DNA of 64,000 nt. Source: Nonlabens antarcticus (lineage in GTDB: Bacteria; Bacteroidota; Bacteroidia; Flavobacteriales; Flavobacteriaceae). Where the stretch lies: contig NZ_JADFCO010000066.1 in NCBI RefSeq assembly GCF_015356755.1, positions 310,001 through 374,000 on the forward strand, in the 5' to 3' direction. Positions 52,718 to 61,920 of this stretch are shown here, one piece after another (the first letter of the stretch is position 1; every line of letters begins with the position of its first letter). A program made the position numbers and the translations under genes. Below the pieces are notes generated by a model that saw only the letters and a list, made by a program, of their open reading frames with translations, searched no databases and was not told the origin of the DNA.

Positions 52718-54085
52718 ATGAAAAAATCAATTCTTTCGCTATTCTGCGGGATAGCAATTGTTTTAGCAACCAGTTGTTCAAACAATGACGATTACAATGA
52801 CAATAATAGCAATACCGTTGCTGGATATCTTTACACTACTACTAACGGCCAGTCCACAAATCAGGTTATTAGGTTTGACCGAATGGATAATGGAATGTTA
52901 GCTAATGAAACAGCTTATATTACGAATAGTTTAGGAGGATCTAATGTGTCGGTCGGTGGTGATGCACATGGTGATTTTGACGCACAAGGCGCCATTAAGA
53001 TCATCGATAACTACCTTTTGAACGTCAATGCTGGCGGTAATACGGTTTCCGTTTTTTCATTGGATAAAAGTAATGGGGATTTATCATTAATAGGTAATAC
53101 AGATTCGGGTGGAACGCGTCCTGTAAGTATAACAAGTACTCCAGTCAGTGGCAGCACTACAGAGTTTTGGGTTATGGTGGGAAATCAATGGAACAATCCA
53201 AACGTTCAGAAAAATGCTCCTAATGTAGAACGTTATCCAAATGATGCATTTCACGCGATGGATCTTACACAGCCCGACGCCTCTGATGCCGAAAGAAATA
53301 TTGCTTTATTTAGATTCAATACGGCTGATGGAAGTTTGAATTTTCAAGGTGTGATGGACAACTTTGTCCGTGAAAATGGCGGGCCAGTGGAAGTTCTTTT
53401 TAGTGAGGACGGGTCAAAACTAGCCGTGTCTTTATGGGGCATCGCTCACTTTTTGAACGATGGCCCTTCATTGGAAGAGCAACATCCTAGTCGTGTTTAC
53501 ATTTATGATTTCTCAAACGGAGTGGTATCTAACCCACGATTTTTTGAAGAAGAAGGTATAGCGGGAACCATAGGTATTAGTTGGGCTCCTAATAGCAACA
53601 CTACATTATACTCTACCAACTTTAATGTTACTGCTGCAAAAGCAGAAAACAGTATGGTAGTTCTTACTGATACAGGTTCTGCTGTAAATAAAATGGCTAA
53701 TTTTAATACAGGAAATGGCAGCGATCTTGACGAAGCTTGTTGGACGGTTGTAAGTCCCACTGGCGATAGATTGTATGTTTCAAGTTTCAAAGGAAATATA
53801 GTGACTCCTTTTTCTATAGGTTCTGGTGGATCAATTACGGGAACACTTCCTTTTGAAACAAGAAAGGGAGTTATGCCACCGGGAGACTCAAAAGATGTTT
53901 ACGTGACTGCAGACAATAGGTTCTTATATAATACAGGAGCGTTCCAGTCCTTCTCTATGAATATTTTTGATGTCACAAATGGTGGACTTGAATTTAGACA
54001 ACAAATATTCTTAGACAATACTCAAAGTGGGTCAGGACAACCAGGAGCATTTAACTTTTTAGGTCTTACAGGTTTCGATTTATAA
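52718..54085 (+). CDS. Lactonase-like beta-propeller lipoprotein
   Basis: 455 residues with a lipoprotein signal (ATSC, Cys20). An acidic, Asn-rich linker is followed by propeller blades (GYLYTTTNGQSTNQVIRFDR, GGNTVSVFSLDKSNGDLSLI, VLFSEDGSKLAVSLWGIAHF, VSPTGDRLYVSSFKGNIVTP, YVTADNRFLYNTGAFQSFSM) resembling the 6-phosphogluconolactonase/YncE-like fold. It is likely outer-membrane or periplasmic. No catalytic assignment is possible. It is 28 bases before the DUF417 gene and probably co-transcribed. Confidence 0.82.
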   Translation: MKKSILSLFCGIAIVLATSCSNNDDYNDNNSNTVAGYLYTTTNGQSTNQVIRFDRMDNGMLANETAYITNSLGGSNVSVGGDAHGDFDAQGAIKIIDNYLLNVNAGGNTVSVFSLDKSNGDLSLIGNTDSGGTRPVSITSTPVSGSTTEFWVMVGNQWNNPNVQKNAPNVERYPNDAFHAMDLTQPDASDAERNIALFRFNTADGSLNFQGVMDNFVRENGGPVEVLFSEDGSKLAVSLWGIAHFLNDGPSLEEQHPSRVYIYDFSNGVVSNPRFFEEEGIAGTIGISWAPNSNTTLYSTNFNVTAAKAENSMVVLTDTGSAVNKMANFNTGNGSDLDEACWTVVSPTGDRLYVSSFKGNIVTPFSIGSGGSITGTLPFETRKGVMPPGDSKDVYVTADNRFLYNTGAFQSFSMNIFDVTNGGLEFRQQIFLDNTQSGSGQPGAFNFLGLTGFDL

Positions 54086-54113
54086 ACCTGGAAAAAAAAC
54101 AAAAATTTCAAAT

Positions 54114-54584
54114 ATGGAAAAGATAACAGGAAAACGATTAACTGAAATTGGAGCCTTTATTATCAGATATGGTTTAGTAATGGTATTGCTATATGTAGGA
54201 GCATTAAAATTCACCACCTACGAGGCGGAAGGTATTAAACCACTTATAGAAAATAGTTTTTTGATGTCTTGGGGATATGATATAATGAGCGTTCAAGGAT
54301 TTTCTATTCTAATAGGTGCCATTGAAATAGTTTTAGGATTGCTTATTGCATTAAGGGAATTTAGCCCAAAATTATCTGCTTTTGGTAGTCTGGGAGCTGC
54401 TTTAATGTTTGTGTGCACCCTGAGTTTTCTAATTACTACTCCTGCGGCATGGCAAGCAGGCTATGGTTTTCCATTTGCCTCTCCTATGCCTGGACAATTT
54501 ATTTTAAAAGATATATTGTCTATAGGGGCAGCACTTTGGACTGCTGGCGAGGCACTCATTGCTTGTAGAAAAATAAACCCCTGA
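54114..54584 (+). CDS. DUF417 (YkgB/RclC-like) membrane protein
   Basis: 156 residues with four hydrophobic helices (IIRYGLVMVLLYVGALKFT, FSILIGAIEIVLGLLIAL, LGAALMFVCTLSFLITT, DILSIGAALWTAGEALI). The sequence F-T-x-Y-E-A-E-G-I-x-P-L-I and FPFASPMPGQFILKD is typical of DUF417. The E. coli member RclC is an inner-membrane protein in the reactive-chlorine response under an AraC-type regulator. Here too an AraC-type gene is two genes upstream, with a propeller lipoprotein in between. Confidence 0.88.
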   Translation: MEKITGKRLTEIGAFIIRYGLVMVLLYVGALKFTTYEAEGIKPLIENSFLMSWGYDIMSVQGFSILIGAIEIVLGLLIALREFSPKLSAFGSLGAALMFVCTLSFLITTPAAWQAGYGFPFASPMPGQFILKDILSIGAALWTAGEALIACRKINP

Positions 54585-54638
54585 GAGTCTAGATAAATTT
54601 TGTAGATGATCTAATCTACAGTTTTCAAAATGGTAAAT

Positions 54639-54683
54639 GAGCCTGAAACAGGTGGGATTCAACCCAGCTGTTTTGGGCTCTTT
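54639..54683 (+). terminator. Strong rho-independent terminator after the DUF417 gene
   Basis: Three stacked stems, GAGCC/GGCTC, AAACAG/CTGTTT and GGG/CCC, are separated by small internal loops, with a TTT run after the stem. Confidence 0.75.
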
Positions 54684-54852
54684 GCATTTATGCGTGCTGA
54701 TAATTCACACACTTAAGTAAATTATTCTTGAGACCTAATTCACGTTCCTCATAGCCTTATTGTTTATTTTAATGAATAGATGGAGAACTGAGCACTTTAG
54801 CAGTCCAGCATTTATAGCAGTGGCTAACAATAGAATCTTTAGTATAATATCC

Positions 54853-54864
54853 GCTTTCGCGAAA
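54853..54864. repeat. Degraded copy of the palindrome
   Basis: GCTTTCGCGAAA followed by AAAT: the 3' arm has lost its last two complementary bases. Confidence 0.8.
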
Positions 54865-55081
54865 AAATAAAATTATCAAATTCTAAACGATTAATTGTCA
54901 CGAGGGATGGAAGAGAAGTTCAAATATGAAATCGTAGGATTAGTTCGACTCAATATAAACACCGTTAATCTGATTTTTAGCATGTATTTCGACGATTAAA
55001 AGCAGTAATCAGCGATTTAAAATTCTTATTAGAATAGTTTTGTGTAGATAATAAAAAACACTGCCCCCATAGTCTAACGCA

Positions 55082-57976
55082 ATGAACTTCAATCGCTTTA
55101 CAAAATCATATCTTTTTTTATGGATGCTGTCATTCTGTTTAGCGGTGGTTCCAATTGAGAAAACGATCCCAAAAGCTAAAGAGGTTACAGCCATTTCGTT
55201 GAACACTGAAAGTAAACACCCACGAATTGACGTAAATGTAAATGTTAATTCAGCAGATTTAGTTTGTCCTGAAGATATTATAGTGGATGCGGCAGCGGGA
55301 GAATGTGGAGCGGTCGTTCGGTTTGAAGATGCATTTTTTCCTGGCACTCCAGTACTAGAAGAAATCGTTATGCTATTTGATGGGCCTAACGTCAACAGCT
55401 CACCCTATATGGAGAAGGGAATGCGATTAGATGGTGTAGGGCGCAGCCATATTGATGCACCTTCCAGCGTTTGTGAAAACCGGGAAGGTGCTTTGATTCA
55501 CCAGTCTACCTCTAATACCTGGTCTTACAACGACGGACAGCCGTTTACACCCACACGGTTTTATGCATGTTCTACAAATATGCGTTTTACAACTGGAGAT
55601 TGCGGGACAGAATTTATTCCTACAGAAACTGGAGAGGTCAACTTTCCAGATACACCAGAGTGGAAAAATATCACATCGATGACCTGGGAGGAAACCAGCG
55701 GTGAGGCAGATACCAGCATGGATCTTTTTAGATTTATTCCTTCATCAATAAAACAAACCGAAGGGCTAGAGTCCAGTTGTTTCTTTCCAGTTGGAATTAC
55801 GCCGGTAACTTACACGGCTACTGATGAGAATGGTGTGGTAACCAGCTGTACTTTTAATGTCATCGTAAAAGATGTTGAAAACCCAATAGTCATAACAAAG
55901 AATTTCACAATAGCTTTAGATGAAAGCCAACTCGCAGAAATTACAATTGCCGATATAACAGAATCTCTTCCCACCGATAATTGTGGGATTGAATCTTTCA
56001 CTTTAAGTAAAAATGTTTTCACGTGTTCTAATGTTGGTATGAATACAATTACACTCACGGTAACTGATGTCAACGGTAACATAACTGAAGAAACAGTAAA
56101 TGTCGCCATAACTGGTAGCGAGACTAACTCAGGAATTGACCCGATTGATGATACAGCGGTGTGTGTGTCTCTGGAGCTGCCTATAATTACAGGTTCAAAT
56201 CTTTCTGGAAGTCAGCAATACTATACACAGCCTAATGGGGCAGGAGATACTTTTGAAGAAGGTGATGTTCTGCATTTTTCAGATTTCTCATCTTATCCCA
56301 CTACTTTATATGCATTCGATTCAAAATCTTTAGAAGATTGCAAACCTCAAACTTCATTTAAATTAACAATCAATCAAGCGCCACAGCTGGATGTTCCGTC
56401 TCCTATTGAAGCTTGTGATACCTTTACCTTTCCCGCAATTTCAGGAAGAAATCTATCTGGTGCTGAGTCTTATTATACCCAGCCTAATGGTAAGGGAATT
56501 GCTTATAATGAAGGTGATGTAATATCTAGGGATGCCTTCTCAAATTATCCCGCTACCATTTACATATACGATGTCACTGCAAAAGCTGGATGCAAAGAAG
56601 CCGTTTCCTTTGAGCTCGATCTCACTGTTTGCCCGATGCAAATAACGATTATAACAAGTCAAACAGAAATTTGTGATAATGATTTGACTCCTATAGTCTT
56701 GACCGCTATTACAAACCCTGAAAAATCAAAAGGAAGATTTAGTTATAAATGGCGAGAAGTGGGCGGTACAACTGTGCTCGCGAGCAGTAAAGCTTATGAA
56801 GTCTTACCAGAAAATTCTACAAATTATGAAGTTACCGTTATAGATGATGGTGAAAGAAATCCAATTAACACCGCTACGGCAACGTTGAATATCGTAGTAA
56901 ATGAAGCTCCCGTAGTTACAGCACCTTTTAGTATTGAAATTTGCGACAACCCTCAAGATGGTGTAGGTTTAGAATTCATAGACCTCTCCACTTATAATCA
57001 AAGAGTGTCGATGAACGCTGCTAATGTCAAAGTTTCATATCACTCCACACAAGAAGAAGCAGACTCAGGCAGCAATGCTTTACCTGATTCTCATCAATTT
57101 TCAGTGGGCGAGAGCATCATATTTGTTAGAATAGCTAGTGAATCCACTGGCTGTTTTGAAACTACATATATAAAATTCAACCTCAATGGTTTACCAGAAA
57201 TATTGTTAGAACCAGAATATGTACTTTGTAAATCAGCAAACAAAAATCAACCCGTAACCACAGCAATATCAACCGGATTAACCGTCTCTAATTATCAATT
57301 TTCATGGACTATTGATCAAGGGAACGGGCCCCAAGAACTAGAGGCAAGTCAGGGATCTATTGCCCTGACAGAAATTGGAGATTACACGGTTACCGTTATC
57401 GATCGCAACACGGGATGTAGCATTACAGCGACTACCAGCGTTAAGTCAGGCAGTGAGCCTTTAAGTTACGGCGCTACTGCAGATGTATCTGATGTATGGA
57501 ACTCGCACACGATAACCGCAACTCTAAAAAATAATTTAAACGTACAGAATACTCAATATCAGGTAAGACTGGATAATGGATTATGGTATGATATGGCTCC
57601 TAACGGTGACGGTTTAGAGTACAAGTTCCAGAGTGTGGAAACTGGTAATGGGATACATCAGGTGTACTTTAGAGACGTTGGCGGTTGCTGGTCTGACCAG
57701 GCTGAAATTATTTTAATAGGGGTTCCTCAATTTTTCACTCCTAATGGTGATGGATTCAACGATCACTGGAATGTTTATGGTCCTACAAATTTATTGCAGG
57801 ACTCCAGAATATTCATTTTTGATCGATATGGCAAACTTCTAGCACAGATTGAGGGGAATTCTGCTGGTTGGAATGGTACATTTAATGGCGAGCAACTTCC
57901 TTCCACAGATTATTGGTTTACGGTCGATCTTCCGGATGGCCATAACTTCAAAGGACATTTTGCAATGAAACGTTAA
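55082..57976 (+). CDS. Secreted HYR-domain protein with type-B T9SS C-terminal domain
   Basis: 964 residues with an N-terminal signal peptide. A HYR-like domain starts at ~60 (CPEDIIVDAAAGECGAVVRF) and ends at ~262 (PVTYTATDENGVVTSCTFNV, then VKDVENP), interrupted by a ~140-residue insertion. A further Ig-like domain follows (~275-345). Two repeats of ~75 residues (YYTQPNGAGDTFEEGDV and YYTQPNGKGIAYNEGDV) and more Ig-like segments come next. The C-terminal ~85 residues carry the gliding-motility-type sorting domain (FFTPNGDGFNDHWNVYG, IFIFDRYGKLL, GWNGTFNGEQLPSTDYWFTV). It should leave the cell by the type IX system and be surface-bound or released; an adhesin-like role is likely. Confidence 0.9.
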   Translation: MNFNRFTKSYLFLWMLSFCLAVVPIEKTIPKAKEVTAISLNTESKHPRIDVNVNVNSADLVCPEDIIVDAAAGECGAVVRFEDAFFPGTPVLEEIVMLFDGPNVNSSPYMEKGMRLDGVGRSHIDAPSSVCENREGALIHQSTSNTWSYNDGQPFTPTRFYACSTNMRFTTGDCGTEFIPTETGEVNFPDTPEWKNITSMTWEETSGEADTSMDLFRFIPSSIKQTEGLESSCFFPVGITPVTYTATDENGVVTSCTFNVIVKDVENPIVITKNFTIALDESQLAEITIADITESLPTDNCGIESFTLSKNVFTCSNVGMNTITLTVTDVNGNITEETVNVAITGSETNSGIDPIDDTAVCVSLELPIITGSNLSGSQQYYTQPNGAGDTFEEGDVLHFSDFSSYPTTLYAFDSKSLEDCKPQTSFKLTINQAPQLDVPSPIEACDTFTFPAISGRNLSGAESYYTQPNGKGIAYNEGDVISRDAFSNYPATIYIYDVTAKAGCKEAVSFELDLTVCPMQITIITSQTEICDNDLTPIVLTAITNPEKSKGRFSYKWREVGGTTVLASSKAYEVLPENSTNYEVTVIDDGERNPINTATATLNIVVNEAPVVTAPFSIEICDNPQDGVGLEFIDLSTYNQRVSMNAANVKVSYHSTQEEADSGSNALPDSHQFSVGESIIFVRIASESTGCFETTYIKFNLNGLPEILLEPEYVLCKSANKNQPVTTAISTGLTVSNYQFSWTIDQGNGPQELEASQGSIALTEIGDYTVTVIDRNTGCSITATTSVKSGSEPLSYGATADVSDVWNSHTITATLKNNLNVQNTQYQVRLDNGLWYDMAPNGDGLEYKFQSVETGNGIHQVYFRDVGGCWSDQAEIILIGVPQFFTPNGDGFNDHWNVYGPTNLLQDSRIFIFDRYGKLLAQIEGNSAGWNGTFNGEQLPSTDYWFTVDLPDGHNFKGHFAMKR

Positions 57977-58002
57977 AATGGTTTAGTAAATGAATGCTAT
58001 TC

Positions 58003-58018
58003 CGCTTTCGCGAAAGCG
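58003..58018. repeat. CGCTTTCGCGAAAGCG palindrome
   Basis: A perfect copy 26 bases after the stop of the T9SS-secreted protein gene. Confidence 0.95.
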
Positions 58019-58175
58019 TGCTTATTTAATTTTATAACGTAGATTTTATATCACGGTTACATTAAATAAATTCTACACGTTAAATGAAACCGAACGACGT
58101 TTTTTGTTAAACAGCAGATCATAGAAGTAAAGAAAAAGACTTTCATATATTTACTTCACCACCAAAACATTATTT

Positions 58176-59306
58176 GTGAAAAATTTCCTCGTTGCTTTAT
58201 TATTTACTCTATTAGGATGTCAGGAAAAATCATCAACGTTTAATATTGAAAATAAAAAGGAGGCAAGCCTAGTGGATCAAATAGATACACCGCAGCTCAC
58301 GTTAGAAGAAGCTAATAACCTTGCATTGCTGCCGCTTCATTGTGTCGATCAGGAATACCCCAACAAAATGGGGCATGTGACTGCTGCACCAGAAGATCAA
58401 AAACGTCCTACAGTTCAACATCCAGTGTTTTATGGCTGTTTTGACTGGCACAGTGCCGTTCATGGACACTGGAGCGCTGTAGCATTGCTTAAAAAGTTTC
58501 CAGAAGTAAATAATGCAGCAGCATTAATGGAAAAGCTCAAAGCAAATATTACCTCGGCAAATGTTGCAGTTGAGGTAGCTTATCTAAACACCGAAAATAA
58601 TACCACATTTGAACGCACTTATGGTTGGGCATGGCTTCTGAAGCTCCAGCAAGAACTGGATACCTGGCAAACACCAGACGGTCAGAATATGGCGGCAGAC
58701 TTACAGCCGCTGACAGATATAGTGGTGGAGCGTTATGTAGAGTATTTACCTAAACTCAATTATGCCATACGGGTAGGGGAGCATTCAAATACAGCTTTTG
58801 GGATGGTCTTTGCCTGGGATTATGCGCTACATGCAAAAGCCGACAATTTAAAAAATGCAATAGAAACCAAAGCACTGGAATTTTATAAAAATGATGTAGA
58901 CTGCCCGATTTCCTGGGAACCCAGCGGCTATGATTTTCTATCGCCTTGTCTGGAAGAAGTAGATATTATGAGGCGTATCCTTCCCGCGGCAGAATTTCAT
59001 CCTTGGCTTCAAAAGTTTTTACCTGAAATAGAAAAAGGGAAGCTCGCTATAGAAATAGGAAAAGTTAGTGATCGCAGCGATGGTAAATTAGTTCATATTG
59101 ATGGGTTAAACCTGAGCCGTTCCTGGGTTCTTTATGGTCTTGCTGCACAGTATGAGCAGTATCAACCCCTCATTGAAATTGCAGATGCACATATTACAAA
59201 TACATTACCTAATCTAGTGGCAGACGATTATGCAGGCGGTCACTGGCTGGGAAGTTTTGGTATCTATGCCTTACAACAAGCTGGAACCCTTGAAAAAAAT
59301 CTTTAA
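58176..59306 (+). CDS. DUF2891 family lipoprotein
   Basis: 376 residues from a GTG start that gives a lipoprotein signal (LLGC, Cys15). The body is alpha-helical with DUF2891 hallmarks: HPVFYGCFDWHSAVHGHWSA, FERTYGWAWLLKLQQEL, SNTAFGMVFAWDYAL, CPISWEPSGYDFLSPCLEE and GGHWLGSFGIYAL. The conserved His, Trp and Asp residues suggest an (alpha/alpha) toroid fold, perhaps glycan-related, but the function is not established. Its 3' end overlaps the Nramp gene, making it first gene of a five-gene operon. Confidence 0.9.
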   Translation: MKNFLVALLFTLLGCQEKSSTFNIENKKEASLVDQIDTPQLTLEEANNLALLPLHCVDQEYPNKMGHVTAAPEDQKRPTVQHPVFYGCFDWHSAVHGHWSAVALLKKFPEVNNAAALMEKLKANITSANVAVEVAYLNTENNTTFERTYGWAWLLKLQQELDTWQTPDGQNMAADLQPLTDIVVERYVEYLPKLNYAIRVGEHSNTAFGMVFAWDYALHAKADNLKNAIETKALEFYKNDVDCPISWEPSGYDFLSPCLEEVDIMRRILPAAEFHPWLQKFLPEIEKGKLAIEIGKVSDRSDGKLVHIDGLNLSRSWVLYGLAAQYEQYQPLIEIADAHITNTLPNLVADDYAGGHWLGSFGIYALQQAGTLEKNL

Positions 59307-60483
59307 AAATATAGGGCCAGGTACATTAGTCGCCGCTGCTTTTATAGGCCCTGGAACCATTACCATTTGTACTAAAGGCGGAGCCACATATGGTTACAGC
59401 CTACTCTGGGCCATGTTACTTTCTATGGTAGCAACGATCGTATTGCAGGAAATGGCGGCAAGACTGGGGTTGATTACTGGCAATGGCTTGTCTAAAATTG
59501 TTAGAAATAAACTGGAGAACAAAACGGCCCGTATTGCAATGATCTTATTGATGATCAGTGCCATATTTATAGGTAATGCGGCCTATGAAGCAGGTAACAT
59601 TTCAGGTGGTGTAATTGGAATACAAGTATTAACCAGCGCTGCCTGGTATCATCCTTTGATAATTGGATTGTGTGCGTTTATCCTTTTATTCATTGGGAAC
59701 TATAAAATTCTCGAAAAAGTACTGATAGGCATGGTACTATTGATGGGAATATCTTTTGTAGCTGTTGCAGTTGCCATTAAACCCGACTTTAATCTAATCC
59801 TTGACGGACTTCTTTCTCCCAGTTTTGAGGACGATCAATTATTATTAATTCTGGGATTGATTGGAACCACAGTGGTACCTTATAATTTATTTCTACACGC
59901 ATCTCTAGTTAAAGAAAAATGGAAACATAACACCGACTTAAAATATGCACGGTGGGATACTATTATTTCTGTTAATTTAGGTGGTATTGTTTCCATGGCG
60001 ATAATCATTGCCGCAACCGGTTTGCAAGGCCAGGGAATATCATCGCCTGCAGATCTCGCGATGTCGTTGGAGCCTATTTATGGTAGATTTTCCTCTTCCG
60101 TTTTTGCTGTTGGAATTATTGCTGCAGGAATCACTAGTGCTATTACAGCGCCATTAGCTGCGGCATACGTTGTTCAAGGCTGTCTAGGCTGGGAAGCTGA
60201 TCTAAAAAATTGGAAGTTCCGTGCCGTATGGATGGTGGTACTTTGTGTGGGTGTGTTGTTTTCTTCTATAGGATTTAAGCCGTTGAAGGTAATCACCTTT
60301 GCTCAAGTGGCAAATGGTTTACTACTCCCCATCATGGCAATTATACTTCTCTGGCTCGTAAATACAAATGTTTTGGGTAGGTTCAAAAACAATTGGATTC
60401 TCAACCTGATTGCAGTAGCAGTCGTTTTAATTAGCTTATTTTTAGGTGCCAAAACACTGGCAATTGTTACTGGAATGCTATGA
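59266..60483 (+). CDS. Nramp-family divalent metal transporter
   Basis: 405 residues from the ATG at 59266; a TTG at 59290 (reading MKKIFKNIGPGTL) or an upstream start at 59230 are alternatives, since all lie inside the end of the DUF2891 gene. About 11 membrane helices are visible. The metal-binding part of helix 1 reads FIGPGTITICTKGGATYGYS, where Mn/Fe transporters usually have D-P-G-N; the helix-6 region reads TTVVPYNLFLHASLV, lacking the usual M-P-H-N. The metal-binding motifs are thus those of a divergent subgroup, and substrate may not be Mn or Fe. The stop overlaps the pxpA start (ATGA). Confidence 0.87.
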   Translation: MPYNKLEPLKKIFKNIGPGTLVAAAFIGPGTITICTKGGATYGYSLLWAMLLSMVATIVLQEMAARLGLITGNGLSKIVRNKLENKTARIAMILLMISAIFIGNAAYEAGNISGGVIGIQVLTSAAWYHPLIIGLCAFILLFIGNYKILEKVLIGMVLLMGISFVAVAVAIKPDFNLILDGLLSPSFEDDQLLLILGLIGTTVVPYNLFLHASLVKEKWKHNTDLKYARWDTIISVNLGGIVSMAIIIAATGLQGQGISSPADLAMSLEPIYGRFSSSVFAVGIIAAGITSAITAPLAAAYVVQGCLGWEADLKNWKFRAVWMVVLCVGVLFSSIGFKPLKVITFAQVANGLLLPIMAIILLWLVNTNVLGRFKNNWILNLIAVAVVLISLFLGAKTLAIVTGML

Positions 60484-61217
60484 ATTATACCATTGATCTC
60501 AACTGCGATTTAGGAGAGGGAATGGGCAATGATACCCAAATCATGCCTTACATATCCTCTTGTAACATTGCTTGCGGTGGGCATTTTGGAACGATAGAAA
60601 GCATAAAGCAAGCCTTACAATTAGCATTAAAATTCAATGTAAAGGCGGGTGCTCATCCCTCTTTTGAGGATGCCAAAAATTTTGGAAGAGTACAGATGCA
60701 ATGGTCTCGAGTCCGCTTTCGCGAAAGCGTACTAAAACAACTTCAGCAATTCCAGACAGCAGCGGTAGATATAGGTTCTGAGCTGCACCATATAAAAATG
60801 CATGGCGCTTTATATCACGCCACTGCCCATGTACCTGAATATGCTAACTGGACTGTTGAATTATTGCAGGAATTTTACCCTAGTACGCCCATTTATAGTC
60901 TTCCAGATTCCTTTTTACATCAAAAGTGTAAACAGCATGGGCAACCATTTATGAAAGAAGCTTTTGCAGATCGAGCTTATAAAGCAGATGGTTTTTTAAT
61001 TCCCAGAGCTGATGCGGGCGGTGTCTTTACAACTATAAATCAGGTAAAACAGCAGTTAATAGAGCTCATCAAAAATAAAAGGATAGTTGCTAGTGATGGT
61101 ACTATTATACCGATGGTAGCAGATTCCTTTTGCATTCACGGAGATAATATTGAAATAATCAAACAATTGCCAGAGCTTATTAAGCTACTTGATCAAAATG
61201 ACATTAGCATTGCATAA
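60480..61217 (+). CDS. pxpA: 5-oxoprolinase subunit A (LamB/YcsF family)
   Basis: 245 residues. Hallmarks are DLNCDLGEGMGNDTQIMPYI, SCNIACGGHFGT, VKAGAHPSFEDAKNFGR, HIKMHGALYH, EAFADRAYKADGFLIPR and SFCIHGDN. With PxpB and PxpC it hydrolyses 5-oxo-L-proline (pyroglutamate) to glutamate with ATP. The palindrome at 60714-60729 lies in frame and encodes RVRFRES, where the E. coli protein, as I recall it, has unrelated residues in a same-length segment. The start overlaps the Nramp stop by four bases. Confidence 0.93.
   Translation: MNYTIDLNCDLGEGMGNDTQIMPYISSCNIACGGHFGTIESIKQALQLALKFNVKAGAHPSFEDAKNFGRVQMQWSRVRFRESVLKQLQQFQTAAVDIGSELHHIKMHGALYHATAHVPEYANWTVELLQEFYPSTPIYSLPDSFLHQKCKQHGQPFMKEAFADRAYKADGFLIPRADAGGVFTTINQVKQQLIELIKNKRIVASDGTIIPMVADSFCIHGDNIEIIKQLPELIKLLDQNDISIA
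60714..60729. repeat. CGCTTTCGCGAAAGCG palindrome inside pxpA
   Basis: A perfect copy in coding sequence, read in frame as part of VRFRES between the first and second conserved blocks of PxpA. Confidence 0.95.
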
Positions 61218-61224
61218 ACCCTCA

Positions 61225-61920
61225 ATGCAATACAGGTTAGTAGGTACAAAAGCAATTGAGATTTATTGGAAAGAAACCAATCAAGATCTATTATCAGAGC
61301 GGCACGCTGCCGCTCAAAGCATTCAAGATTATTATGGCCATAAAGTAGCGGTCAATGAAGGTTACCAAACGATTCTCATTTTATTATTATCTAGTAAATT
61401 GAATACAAATACTGTTATACTTGAAGTGAAGGACCTATTGAGTGTTTTGAAAACCAATTTTATATCAAAACCTCAAACCTGGAAGCTACCTGTTTATTAT
61501 GATGTAGACGGACAAGATTTAATTGAACTAAGCACCTCCTGTCATCTTTCTAGAGAATCTGTTATTGAAAAGCATTTGTTAGGATTGTATCAGGTAGAAT
61601 TTATAGGCTTTCTACCAGGATTTCCTTATTTATCAGGCTTGTCACAAGAGTTGCAGATTCCAAGAAAACAAACACCTTCCAGATCAATACCCGCAGGAAG
61701 TGTAGCCGTTGCGGCTGGGCAGTGCGGTATATATCCACAAGAATCTCCAGGTGGGTGGTATGTTTTAGGGAGAACCCCAGTATCACTTTTTGATGTAAAC
61801 AGGGCGCAACCTGGATTTTTAGAAATAGCAGATAACGTGAGTTTCTATAAAATAGATAAAGCAGAATTTGAATTTCTAAAGAGTGAAAATCTTAATCCTG
61901 AAAAATTCTTAAATGGCTAA
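61225..61920 (+). CDS. pxpB: 5-oxoprolinase subunit B
   Basis: 231 residues from the ATG at 61225, eight bases after the pxpA stop; an in-frame ATG at 61198 (adding nine residues) is possible. The C-terminal half has the family core: GLYQVEFIGFLPGFPYLSGL, IPRKQTPSRSIPAGSVAVAA, CGIYPQESPGGWYVLGRTPV. It forms the PxpBC carboxyl/phosphotransfer complex with the next gene, overlapped by 8 bases. Confidence 0.92.
   Translation: MQYRLVGTKAIEIYWKETNQDLLSERHAAAQSIQDYYGHKVAVNEGYQTILILLLSSKLNTNTVILEVKDLLSVLKTNFISKPQTWKLPVYYDVDGQDLIELSTSCHLSRESVIEKHLLGLYQVEFIGFLPGFPYLSGLSQELQIPRKQTPSRSIPAGSVAVAAGQCGIYPQESPGGWYVLGRTPVSLFDVNRAQPGFLEIADNVSFYKIDKAEFEFLKSENLNPEKFLNG

Larger units (their letters stand above)
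54585..55081. other. Intergenic region with terminators and a degraded palindrome
   Basis: 497 bases holding a small inverted repeat (TGTAGAT / ATCTACA, 54601-54620), a strong terminator (54639-54683) and a degraded palindrome (54853-54864). No gene was seen. Confidence 0.6.
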
